Source: an uncultured Granulosicoccaceae bacterium
Lineage (GTDB): Bacteria > Pseudomonadota > Gammaproteobacteria > Granulosicoccales > Granulosicoccaceae
Direction of reading: 5' to 3'
DNA: 53,514 bases
Assembly: GCA_937923745.1 (NCBI GenBank)
Contig: CALDUO010000231.1
Span: forward strand, 1-53,514
This document shows positions 44,215 through 53,514 of the stretch, in pieces. The notes beneath the pieces are model-generated. The model did not search any database, was not told the DNA's origin, and saw only the letters and a list, made by a program, of their open reading frames with translations. A program made the translations under genes and the position numbers. Every line of letters starts with the position of its first letter. The stretch's first letter is position 1.

Positions 44215-45512
44215 CAGCCAACGACAACAGGCTGCTGATTGATATCGGCAGCACCTACTTCAAGGTCAGCTCCAAAGACCACATCGAGCAGCATTTTCGC
44301 GATTTTAACAAGCGGATACTCGATGACCTGATGCAAAAATGCGGTAAGACCGTGCAGGCTTTTGCACCGGAGAATATCCATATTTGTTCTTCAGCGAATG
44401 GAGGTCTTAGCTCGCTGATCATTGGCCTAACCCATTCATACTCCCTGAAATACGCAACCAATATTGCGTACAACGCCGGTATCAATATCATTGATTCGAT
44501 TATTTTTCAGGATATTGAGGACTATTCAATCCCGAGTGACCTAGTGGATGTTGTCATTGTCGTTGGCGGTATAGACTCCAATGGCAATCTGTTTGACACA
44601 CGCCTCGACACCTATTTGAGTAAGGTTAATTACTCCAATGTCGTGTATGTCGGTAATGCCACTGACGCACAGGCACTGAGTGCCAGAATCGAGCGACTGA
44701 CTGTCCTGCCCAATATTATTGACAACCGGCTGCACATTGTTGAAGAGCATCTCAAAGACTACCTGACCAATCTGTATCAGCAGGATATCGAGGGCAAAGA
44801 AGACATCAAACACCTGTACGACATCACCGGTAATCAAATTTACTCAACACCGTACATTGTCAGCCAGTCATTGCCGTCTATTCACGGAAAATTCTCGGTC
44901 ACCGACCCGTTTATCCTGCTCGATATCGGTGGTGCCACCACTGACGTACATTATTCCAAAGACCTGATCAGCGACAACATTGTCACAGAGCAGGGGCATG
45001 ACCGTATCGTGTTTAAAAAGCTCGGTGTCTATAAGTCGCGCCAGTCGCTGATATTTACTGCCGAAAACAATGAATACGCGTATGAGTTACTGATGCACCT
45101 CAAAGTCACCGAAAACATCTACAACGAGCACAGCGAAAAAGCCACCAAAATTCTGATGCAGCTCGCCATTTTTCTGGTGCTGTGCAAAATGTCTCACTAT
45201 CGACCCATGTACGTAACCCTGCGGTTACTGACCATGAACTCAATTGTTTTTACCGGGGGTATAACCAAGGTACTGACCGAAGACGATATTAAAGACGTGG
45301 TGGCCTTTTTCTATCGCAAAATTCTGAATTCCGATCACAAACCTGCCACTGTGCTCGATACCAACTACGACATCTGGACACTGGGTGCCGCGACACTGGT
45401 CAGCCAAGCAAGTCATGCCGCTGTGGATCACGCCGGGTCCGGTGTTACCACGAACAGTCCGGGTGCCGTGAACAGCCATTCTGGCGCACAGGAGCAATCG
45501 ACATGTCCATAA
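44211..45512 (+). CDS. glmL: MutL/GlmL-type reactivase of the B12 mutase
   Basis: 433 residues, GTG start. Actin-like ATPase signatures: LLIDIGSTYFKVS at 8-20, a second phosphate loop LLDIGGATTDVHY about 240, and a late TGGITKVL motif. GlmL/MutL proteins repair or reload the inactivated adenosylcobalamin mutase. The C-terminal tail of about 30 residues is Ser/Gly/His/Asn low complexity and looks repeat-derived. Its order between the mutase and the ligase, with overlaps on both sides, ties it to this operon. Unrelated to the DNA-repair MutL. Confidence 0.87.
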   Translation: MTANDNRLLIDIGSTYFKVSSKDHIEQHFRDFNKRILDDLMQKCGKTVQAFAPENIHICSSANGGLSSLIIGLTHSYSLKYATNIAYNAGINIIDSIIFQDIEDYSIPSDLVDVVIVVGGIDSNGNLFDTRLDTYLSKVNYSNVVYVGNATDAQALSARIERLTVLPNIIDNRLHIVEEHLKDYLTNLYQQDIEGKEDIKHLYDITGNQIYSTPYIVSQSLPSIHGKFSVTDPFILLDIGGATTDVHYSKDLISDNIVTEQGHDRIVFKKLGVYKSRQSLIFTAENNEYAYELLMHLKVTENIYNEHSEKATKILMQLAIFLVLCKMSHYRPMYVTLRLLTMNSIVFTGGITKVLTEDDIKDVVAFFYRKILNSDHKPATVLDTNYDIWTLGAATLVSQASHAAVDHAGSGVTTNSPGAVNSHSGAQEQSTCP

Positions 45513-47074
45513 ACTGCATTCGAATTTTGCTCGAAAAAGCCGCGCAGTTTCAGCCTGACAAACTTGCCCTTGTTCATAACGAAGAAAAGCTGACCTACGC
45601 CGAGCTGTTGCTGCGGGTGAATCAGGCAGCACTGTATTTGCAGGAGCTTGATTTACCAAAAGGTTCACGCGTCGGTCTGTATGCCAACAAAAGCACGTCG
45701 CAGGTCATTGCCATACTGGCTATTTTATCGACCGATTATATTTTGGTGCCACTGACGCGGCTGTTAAAGCCCGAGCAGGTCGAATACATTATTGAAGACT
45801 GCGATATTCAATGTGTTATTACCGACAAGCTGAAACTTGCGAGCATTGCAGAAATTGATTTTAGCGGTCACATCGTATCGATCGAAAGCACCGACAAAGA
45901 AGTGCCGTCGTTCGAGGATATTTTTAAATACTATAACCGTCCGTTCCGCTGTGACATCAACGGTCACGACAACGCGGTCATCACGTACTCGTTTGGGTTG
46001 ACCGGCACCCCAAAAGGTATTGTCATTTCACACCGAAACCTGATCGACTCGGCACGGGTGGTCTCACAATACCTGAACCTGAACGAAGACGATGTAATCT
46101 CGGGCTTGCTGATTTTTAATCTCGACTATGGACTGAATCAAATCTTTTGTGCACTGTTTAATCGTGCGACACTGGCCTTACACCGGTTTATATTGCCTGA
46201 CGACTTTTTTAATCATCTCATCAACGACAAGGTCACCGTACTGCCACTGATGCCGGTGAATATCTCGCAGATGTTCGACGAAGACCTGTACGCACACCCA
46301 AACGTCGAGTTGTTTGACAGCGTGCGCACCATCACGTCCTCGGGCGGTAACGTCACCGAAAAAATGATCAAAGATTGTGAACGCACATTTCGCCACGCCA
46401 ACTTCTATTCCATGCACGGTCTCACCGAGGCATTTCGCTCGACGTACCTCGATCCGTCACAAATCAAAATACGACCCGACTCTATCGGCAAGGCTATTCC
46501 CGACGTCGAATTGTATGTGATCAATGAGGATGGTGAGGCGTGTGGCCCTCGGGAAGTCGGCGAATTGATTCACCGGGGCGGTTATATCTATCGTGGTTTC
46601 TGGAACGCCCCCAAAGAGACCTCCGAGCGTTTTAAATCGGTCGATATCCTCAGTAAAGTCATTAACCTTGAAGGACAGTTAGCGCCCGAAATCGTGGTAG
46701 CCACCGGCGACTACGTCTATCGCGATGAAGAGGGTTATTTCTATTTCGTTGATCGGCGCGACGACATGATCAAAACCAGCGGATTTCGGGTGTCACCCTT
46801 CGAGATTGAATCTGTTGTAGAGAAAAACCTGCCACACATACAGCAGTGCGCCGTGTTTGGTATGGATAACCCGCAAATCGAAGAAGAAATTGTGATGGTC
46901 TATTCTGCGCCGGGCGAGCTCTCTGAAAAGGAAATAGCGTTTGAACTGAAAAAGCACCTGGCGTCCTACATGGTGCCCAGCCGAATCGTGTACCGAAAAT
47001 CGCTGCCACTGGTGCAAAGCGATGAGAACAAAATCAATAAGGACGAATTAAAAAGAGAATTGGGCGGGCACTAG
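45503..47074 (+). CDS. AMP-forming ligase (ANL superfamily) of the glutamate mutase operon
   Basis: 523 residues, overlapping the reactivase by ten bases. ANL core motifs: A3 phosphate loop TYSFGLTGTPKG (161-172; Phe and Leu replace the usual Ser residues), A5 MHGLTE (304-309), A7 TGD (401-403), A8 DDMIKTSGFRVSP (420-432) and A10 Lys510 in ENKINKDEL. It should activate a carboxylate as acyl-AMP and pass it to CoA or a carrier. No carrier protein gene is visible. The sequence is of the type annotated as acyl-CoA ligase/AMP-ligase. By position the substrate may be 3-methylaspartate or a product of it such as mesaconate; that is inference. Confidence 0.88.
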   Translation: MSINCIRILLEKAAQFQPDKLALVHNEEKLTYAELLLRVNQAALYLQELDLPKGSRVGLYANKSTSQVIAILAILSTDYILVPLTRLLKPEQVEYIIEDCDIQCVITDKLKLASIAEIDFSGHIVSIESTDKEVPSFEDIFKYYNRPFRCDINGHDNAVITYSFGLTGTPKGIVISHRNLIDSARVVSQYLNLNEDDVISGLLIFNLDYGLNQIFCALFNRATLALHRFILPDDFFNHLINDKVTVLPLMPVNISQMFDEDLYAHPNVELFDSVRTITSSGGNVTEKMIKDCERTFRHANFYSMHGLTEAFRSTYLDPSQIKIRPDSIGKAIPDVELYVINEDGEACGPREVGELIHRGGYIYRGFWNAPKETSERFKSVDILSKVINLEGQLAPEIVVATGDYVYRDEEGYFYFVDRRDDMIKTSGFRVSPFEIESVVEKNLPHIQQCAVFGMDNPQIEEEIVMVYSAPGELSEKEIAFELKKHLASYMVPSRIVYRKSLPLVQSDENKINKDELKRELGGH

Positions 47075-47108
47075 CTGGGTTTGACGGCGGTTAACCTGCC
47101 GTGTCTGC

Positions 47109-47144
47109 GTGACTGGCCACGTGACGGGCCACGTTACGGGGCTG
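47109..47144. repeat. 12-bp tandem array (3 units) after the ligase
   Basis: GTGACTGGCCAC, GTGACGGGCCAC, GTTACGGGGCTG, starting 35 bp after the ligase stop, in the 154-bp gap before the Fur-family gene. Confidence 0.8.
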
Positions 47145-47201
47145 TGGCGATAGTGGGTGGTCGTTATGAGGGCGGGCGATTCTACACCACTCGGGTTCGC
47201 G

Positions 47202-47228
47202 CCAATTCTTGACACAGTCTAGAATTGG
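47202..47228. promoter_or_regulatory. 27-bp inverted repeat overlapping the promoter of the Fur/PerR gene
   Basis: CCAATTCT, 11-bp spacer, AGAATTGG: a perfect 8-bp inverted repeat. A consensus-like -35 TTGACA (47209-47214) lies inside, followed 17 bp later by CATCAT as a possible -10. The site is well placed for autoregulation by the Fur-family protein encoded next. Confidence 0.55.
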
Positions 47229-47699
47229 ATGCATCATAGACCCATGGCAACTTTCGGTAATCACTCAGAACCAACCGTCACCTCAGGCGCGCTCAACATA
47301 GCCGATGCACTGAGGGCTGCCGGTCTTCAGGTTACCGCACAGCGCCTCGCCGTGTATCGTGCCGTGCAAACACATCCTCACGGTCTTGCCGACGAAATTT
47401 GTGCGGCGGTCAGAGCCGACCTTGGTGTCGTGTCGCGGCAAGCGGTCTACGATGCGCTAAACGCCATGGCAGAACACAAGCTACTTCGGCGAATTCAGCC
47501 CGCTGGCTCTGCCACCCGTTACGAGCATCGTGTCGACAACCATCATCATTTGGCGTGCCGCCGTTGCGAAAAGCTCATTGATATTGACTGTGCGGTAGGA
47601 GAGGCGCCCTGTTTGGTTGCCGAGCATGATCACGGATACCAAATTGACGAGGCGGAAGTCATCTACTGGGGCATCTGCCCTGAGTGCCAGCAGCAATAA
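47229..47699 (+). CDS. Fur-family regulator, PerR-like
   Basis: 156 residues from ATG 47229; ATG 47244 (151 residues) fits better if the -10 at 47232 is real. Winged-helix region [15 protein letters not shown]...[12 protein letters not shown], then [14 protein letters not shown] with the conserved His cluster and CxxC, and a C-terminal CPEC: the four-Cys structural zinc site of the Fur family. Being next to katG on the same strand, 203 bp upstream, it is probably a peroxide sensor (PerR/FurA type) that represses katG until metal-catalysed oxidation. An iron-Fur or zinc-Zur role is less likely. Confidence 0.86.
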   Translation: MHHRPMATFGNHSEPTVTSGALNIADALRAAGLQVTAQRLAVYRAVQTHPHGLADEICAAVRADLGVVSRQAVYDALNAMAEHKLLRRIQPAGSATRYEHRVDNHHHLACRRCEKLIDIDCAVGEAPCLVAEHDHGYQIDEAEVIYWGICPECQQQ

Positions 47700-47856
47700 C
47701 CTAATGGGTCTGCAGTGAGACGGCGCAGCAGACAGACAAGACCGGTAGCCAGCAGTAAACCAGGCATCATCTGTAACGTAAAAACGTTTAATGTTCGGGT
47801 AACACACGTAACACCTATGTCGATTGGCTAGCCACCACACCAACGTCCGCCGGCCG

Positions 47857-47868
47857 ACAATAAATTGT
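47857..47868. promoter_or_regulatory. Operator candidate upstream of katG
   Basis: ACAAT-AA-ATTGT: a 5-bp inverted repeat with an AT core, followed by TATAAACC, 34 bp before the katG start. AT-rich symmetry of this kind fits a Fur/PerR-family site. By-eye call; it does not closely resemble the site in front of the regulator gene. Confidence 0.4.
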
Positions 47869-47872
47869 ATAA

Positions 47873-50074
<2,202 letters not shown>

Positions 50075-50097
50075 CACCACTGTCTTGACTTGCGCTG

Positions 50098-50120
50098 AAC
50101 CGTCCCGCTCCGGGGCGGTT
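50098..50120 (+). terminator. Hairpin after katG
   Basis: AACCGTCCC-GCTCC-GGGGCGGTT type stem with G-T pairing, 24 bp after the katG stop. No T tract, so weak as an intrinsic terminator. Confidence 0.4.
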
Positions 50121-50232
50121 CACGCTGTCTGCTCAGGTTAAACCCACCAAACACCAAAACGGCGTTATCGTCAATACAGGTACTTCGCAACAACGTAAGC
50201 GGCTATCCACGCGATAATCTACACAGCAGCCC

Positions 50233-51243
50233 ATGCAGGACACTCAACGCGCCGTACCGATCATTGATGTCACTGCACTGTATTCGGGTGATAGTGATGC
50301 TCAACAGCAACTGGGCGAGCAGTTTATCGAAGCCTACTCAACAGCAGGCTTTAGTTACATAACCAATCACCGCATACCACAGACACTGATCGATCGTGTC
50401 TTTGCAGCCTCCGCACAGTTCCACGCACTACCCACCCGGCAAAAGAAATCGGTTGAGCTGAATCAGCTTCATCGCGGGTTTATCCCGATTAACACATCCA
50501 CAGATGTCAATTCCACACTGGCAGACGTCAGTCATCCCAATCAGTCAGAAAGTTTTATGGTGATGCGCGAAGATGGCAGTGAGTCACAAGCGGTCAGGGC
50601 AGGTGACTATCTGGCTGGTCCCAATCAATGGCCACAGCTCAACGGATTTCGTGAGGCGGTCATGACATACAACACAGCAATGACATCGCTGGGTCAACGA
50701 CTTGTACGCGTCATTGCGCAGGCACTGAATGCCGAGCGTCAACTGGTGCCGGCATTTGAAGTCCCGACGACATGGCTACGCTTGTTGTATTACCCGGCTA
50801 AAAACCCGGGTGTCGACTGGGAGACGCACGGTATTTTCGGTTCGGCACCACATACCGATTTTGGCTGTTTGACACTGCTGGCACAAGATGATGCCGGTGG
50901 CCTTCAAGTGCTGGACACTGCCCATGAACACGGCGACAGTGCGACATGGATAGACGTGCCCACAATTCCCGGCACCTTTGTTGTCAATGCCGGTGACATG
51001 CTGCAGCGTTGGTCGAATGGCCTGCTGAAGTCAACGCCTCATCGTGTCATCAATACCTCGGGCAAAGCCCGGTATTCGTGTCCGTTCTTTTTTGATCCTA
51101 ACGTAAACACCACCGTCACACCGCTCGCATCCTGTATCAACGAGCTACACCCGAAAAGATTCGAACCGATTCGGTTTGGTGATTTTCTGCGAAAAGAACT
51201 GGAAGCAGGTTACGATCACCACAAGCAATCGGACCACGACTAA
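50233..51243 (+). CDS. Isopenicillin N synthase-like Fe(II)/2-oxoglutarate oxygenase
   Basis: 336 residues. N-terminal DIOX_N-type domain (PIIDVTALYSG, AYSTAGFSYITNH), then the 2OG-FeII_Oxy domain with iron ligands His207, Asp209 (PHTDFG) and His270 (STPHRVIN), and 2-oxoglutarate-binding RYS at 280-282. Members hydroxylate, desaturate or close rings on small molecules, and include ethylene-forming and gibberellin-type enzymes; bacterial substrates are mostly unknown. It stands alone between katG and the repeat lipoprotein. Confidence 0.87.
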   Translation: MQDTQRAVPIIDVTALYSGDSDAQQQLGEQFIEAYSTAGFSYITNHRIPQTLIDRVFAASAQFHALPTRQKKSVELNQLHRGFIPINTSTDVNSTLADVSHPNQSESFMVMREDGSESQAVRAGDYLAGPNQWPQLNGFREAVMTYNTAMTSLGQRLVRVIAQALNAERQLVPAFEVPTTWLRLLYYPAKNPGVDWETHGIFGSAPHTDFGCLTLLAQDDAGGLQVLDTAHEHGDSATWIDVPTIPGTFVVNAGDMLQRWSNGLLKSTPHRVINTSGKARYSCPFFFDPNVNTTVTPLASCINELHPKRFEPIRFGDFLRKELEAGYDHHKQSDHD

Positions 51244-51475
51244 ACCTGGGTATGACGTGAACCAGTCGGTGTGTAATCAGCGCAAAAGTGACATGCCATT
51301 GACAGTAACGATAAATTCATTTGATCTGTCCCGAATTTCCGTTCATATTTGTAACTGATAAAACATCGAGGACAGTTGGTCCGCTGTTGTACGCCGTGTC
51401 GGTCCCGGTAATTCACCCCAACAAATCAAACATGCCGCCAGATAGAAACAATGACCTGGCAGAAGGAAGCAAGCG

Positions 51476-53514
51476 ATGCAAAACCTGACTTACAAAAGCT
51501 TGTCGCAAGGTATAGCTGCAGTACTGGTATTAGTGATAGGCGGTGCGGGCTGTTCTTCCAGCTCGGACAACACTACTACCACCGGCATAGCAGAGACTGA
51601 CACACCCGCTGAGCAGGTCCTGTCTGATGCCGAAACCAGCGATATAGCGCAGGGCATTGAAACACCGGATGACACCGGTACAGACAACACCGGTACAGAC
51701 AACACCGGTACAGACAACACCGGTACAGACGACACCGGTACAGACAACACTGGTACAGATGACACCGGTACAGATGACACCGGTACGGATGACACTGGAC
51801 TACGCATTTCGCCTGACAATGCCAACGCGTTAATTCTGCAGGCTTTCGAAGTCTATTCCGGTCGTGCTTATGACCGTCGTATGACCGACTTCCCGTACAC
51901 CACAACCGAGACGTTTGAGCTTTCTTCCGGAAACGGACAGACCGGAGAGCGACTCACGTTCTCCGCTTGCCAGAATAGTGGACAAATGACCCAAACAAAC
52001 AACAGCGGTAAATTCGACTATTCGGTTGAGGGTGTCTATTCAGATTGCCTGATCAACGGAGATACCCTCAATGGACGTGTTACATTGCAGGATGAAGACG
52101 GTGAGGGCAATGCTTTCTCTCAACGTGTGTACAGTGATAACTTTACCGTGGCGTTTCAGCCGGGTGGCCGCATGACCCTGTCAGGCGTGCAGCAACAGGC
52201 AAACACATTTCGCTCGACCAACGTGTTTAATGTTGAGCGCTTTAACTTTGCATTATCGTATCCTGGTGGATCACTAAGTGTGTCTGATGCAAATACTACC
52301 CGGAGTGTAAAGCTAGCAGGGTTTCCGTCAGGCTCAATGCCAATCGCGCAGATGTCCGGTTCGTTCACCATGCGGCCGCCCGTGTTAAACGGTACCACCA
52401 TCACCGTTGAGACCAACGAGCCGTTCGTCAACAGCCAGACAGCCTCATCGCTGCGTTACGAGACTGGAGTGATGACACTGACTGACGGCGAAGGGCACAT
52501 TGTTGTTAATGCCGATACCGGAAATATCAATACCGTGTCAGTGACGACCACGGTAGATGGACAAACCGCTGTGACACGTGAAGAGCCGTGGTTTGTCTGG
52601 CGTGATGCATTGGCTTATGTGCCACCCAACCCCAATGCCGCACCAGAACCGAATCTGACCACACAACGAAACGATATCATTACGCCTGATAATGCCAACG
52701 CTATAATGCGCGAAGCGTTTGATGTATTGACTGGCGATCTGTTTGGCAGCGAAATGCTTAACTTACCCGAATACACTTTCCCGGATTTCCCGGAGGGGTA
52801 TTTACAAGCGGCAACTCCCGATGGTGCGCAGGAGTGGGGCACACAATCCTGTGCCAATGGAGGGTCGGTTGATCTTGAGAGCTTTAAATTCGGGGCACGG
52901 CAGATCACGAGCGGTTGGAATGCAACCTTTAACGAGTGCGACCAAAATAACAATCGTTATACCGGGCAGTTTTTTACCAGAAACTTCGGTAATTTTAACT
53001 ACAGTGGCAACAACTTTTCGCTGGCATCACCCAATCGTACCGTGTCGTTGGACGGTTCTGTAGACTACAAACGCACGTCCAATCGTGACGGAGGGCCAAG
53101 CAGACACTATGGCCTCAGCGGCGACATCACCCGACTGGTCACCGAGGCCAACTCGCAAGACTTTGGAGAGTACAAAGCCATTCAAGCACAAACGTACTTC
53201 GAGGCCGTGCTCGGATTCCAGCTATTAATGACCGGAGAATTTTATTACTCGTCACCATCCACCAAATCAGAAACCCTACAAATATCAATACCCGATCCAC
53301 TGATACAACGAAACAACATAGGCGGGCTACTGACGCAATACCGCTATGGCACACTGGTCATAAAAGCCGGACAAGGCAATGAACTGATGCTAAACGCCAC
53401 CAACGGTGATGACAACACGTTTGACCTCACAGTAAGGCAAGGTGGCCAAATAACGTATAGCAGCAATGAAGCATGGAGCGACTGGACAGAGGCACTGACG
53501 TTTAATTTTGATTT
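51476..53514 (+). CDS. Large repeat-containing lipoprotein, incomplete at window end
   Basis: Open from ATG 51476 to the last base (679 codons, no stop). GGAAG lies about 8 bp before the ATG. A lipoprotein signal ends GGAGC with Cys26, then Ser-rich. At about 66-105 there is an Asp/Asn-Thr-Gly-Thr array from a 15-bp DNA repeat, a flexible stalk. Two related domains follow, starting near 110 (ISPDNANALILQAFEVYSG) and about 403 (ITPDNANAIMREAFDVLTG), each with a conserved Cys pair. No known family recognised. It is probably anchored to the outer membrane. The duplication suggests a modular surface protein of binding or structural function. Confidence 0.82.
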   Translation, partial: MQNLTYKSLSQGIAAVLVLVIGGAGCSSSSDNTTTTGIAETDTPAEQVLSDAETSDIAQGIETPDDTGTDNTGTDNTGTDNTGTDDTGTDNTGTDDTGTDDTGTDDTGLRISPDNANALILQAFEVYSGRAYDRRMTDFPYTTTETFELSSGNGQTGERLTFSACQNSGQMTQTNNSGKFDYSVEGVYSDCLINGDTLNGRVTLQDEDGEGNAFSQRVYSDNFTVAFQPGGRMTLSGVQQQANTFRSTNVFNVERFNFALSYPGGSLSVSDANTTRSVKLAGFPSGSMPIAQMSGSFTMRPPVLNGTTITVETNEPFVNSQTASSLRYETGVMTLTDGEGHIVVNADTGNINTVSVTTTVDGQTAVTREEPWFVWRDALAYVPPNPNAAPEPNLTTQRNDIITPDNANAIMREAFDVLTGDLFGSEMLNLPEYTFPDFPEGYLQAATPDGAQEWGTQSCANGGSVDLESFKFGARQITSGWNATFNECDQNNNRYTGQFFTRNFGNFNYSGNNFSLASPNRTVSLDGSVDYKRTSNRDGGPSRHYGLSGDITRLVTEANSQDFGEYKAIQAQTYFEAVLGFQLLMTGEFYYSSPSTKSETLQISIPDPLIQRNNIGGLLTQYRYGTLVIKAGQGNELMLNATNGDDNTFDLTVRQGGQITYSSNEAWSDWTEALTFNFD
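51671..51790. repeat. 15-bp tandem array (8 units) in the lipoprotein stalk
   Basis: Eight units of GACACCGGTACAGAC/AACACCGGTACAGAC, with a ninth diverging. Encodes (D/N)TGTD repeats. Changes are mostly between Asn and Asp codons or silent. Confidence 0.96.

Noticed and set aside
42440-45512. DNA mismatch repair genes mutS/mutL
   Set aside because: The small size, B12-binding motif and actin-like ATPase show these are glutamate mutase S and its reactivase, which share the names only.

Overview
The window looks like chromosome from a free-living heterotrophic, probably marine gammaproteobacterium. Reasons: moderately GC-rich protein-coding DNA; two secreted proteins with GlyGly-CTERM-like tails (a rhombosortase signal known mainly from Gammaproteobacteria); many organic-acid transporters (TRAP, tripartite tricarboxylate, AEC, TauE) coupled to small catabolic operons; aerobic enzymes (KatG, three non-haem iron dioxygenases, a flavin monooxygenase). 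I saw no rRNA, tRNA, phage, IS or CRISPR. The assignment is an inference from gene content.

Layout. 76-8012: two divergent secreted proteins, a 2165-residue multidomain c-type cytochrome/propeller protein and a metallophosphoesterase. 8284-15932: a PhyH-type dioxygenase, a TRAP transporter (dctP, terminator, dctQM), a zinc alcohol dehydrogenase and a KduD-like SDR, suggesting uronate/sugar-acid use. 16053-25266 (minus): a seven-gene tricarballylate/citrate-type operon (tcuA, tcuB, tctC, fused tctAB, prpF, a 2-hydroxyacid dehydrogenase, an AEC carrier). 25360-29813 (plus): divergent TctDE-like two-component system, then a Cu+ P-type ATPase. 29831-40813: a GST, a DUF4399 protein, an amidinohydrolase, a fused HyuAB/5-oxoprolinase-like operon with a flavin monooxygenase and an SDR, an Asp/Glu racemase, a TauE permease and an exported intradiol dioxygenase. 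40992-47074: an Mrr-like membrane protein, RraA, and a tightly coupled four-gene operon with both glutamate mutase subunits, the MutL/GlmL reactivase and an AMP-forming ligase. 47229-53514: a Fur/PerR regulator with katG, a 2-oxoglutarate oxygenase, and a repeat lipoprotein that runs off the end.

Two things stand out. (1) The glutamate mutase operon keeps all the known glutamate-binding and B12-binding residues I could check, but it has an adenylating ligase where fermentative pathways have methylaspartate ammonia-lyase. This suggests 3-methylaspartate (or a derived acid such as mesaconate) is activated. (2) At least fifteen places hold short imperfect tandem arrays (unit 7-18 bp), each with its own unrelated unit. 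They sit against start/stop codons or in linkers. Inside genes the period is always a multiple of three; between genes it usually is not. One such array lies at the junction where a GlyGly-CTERM protein and a lipoprotein appear to be fused in frame.
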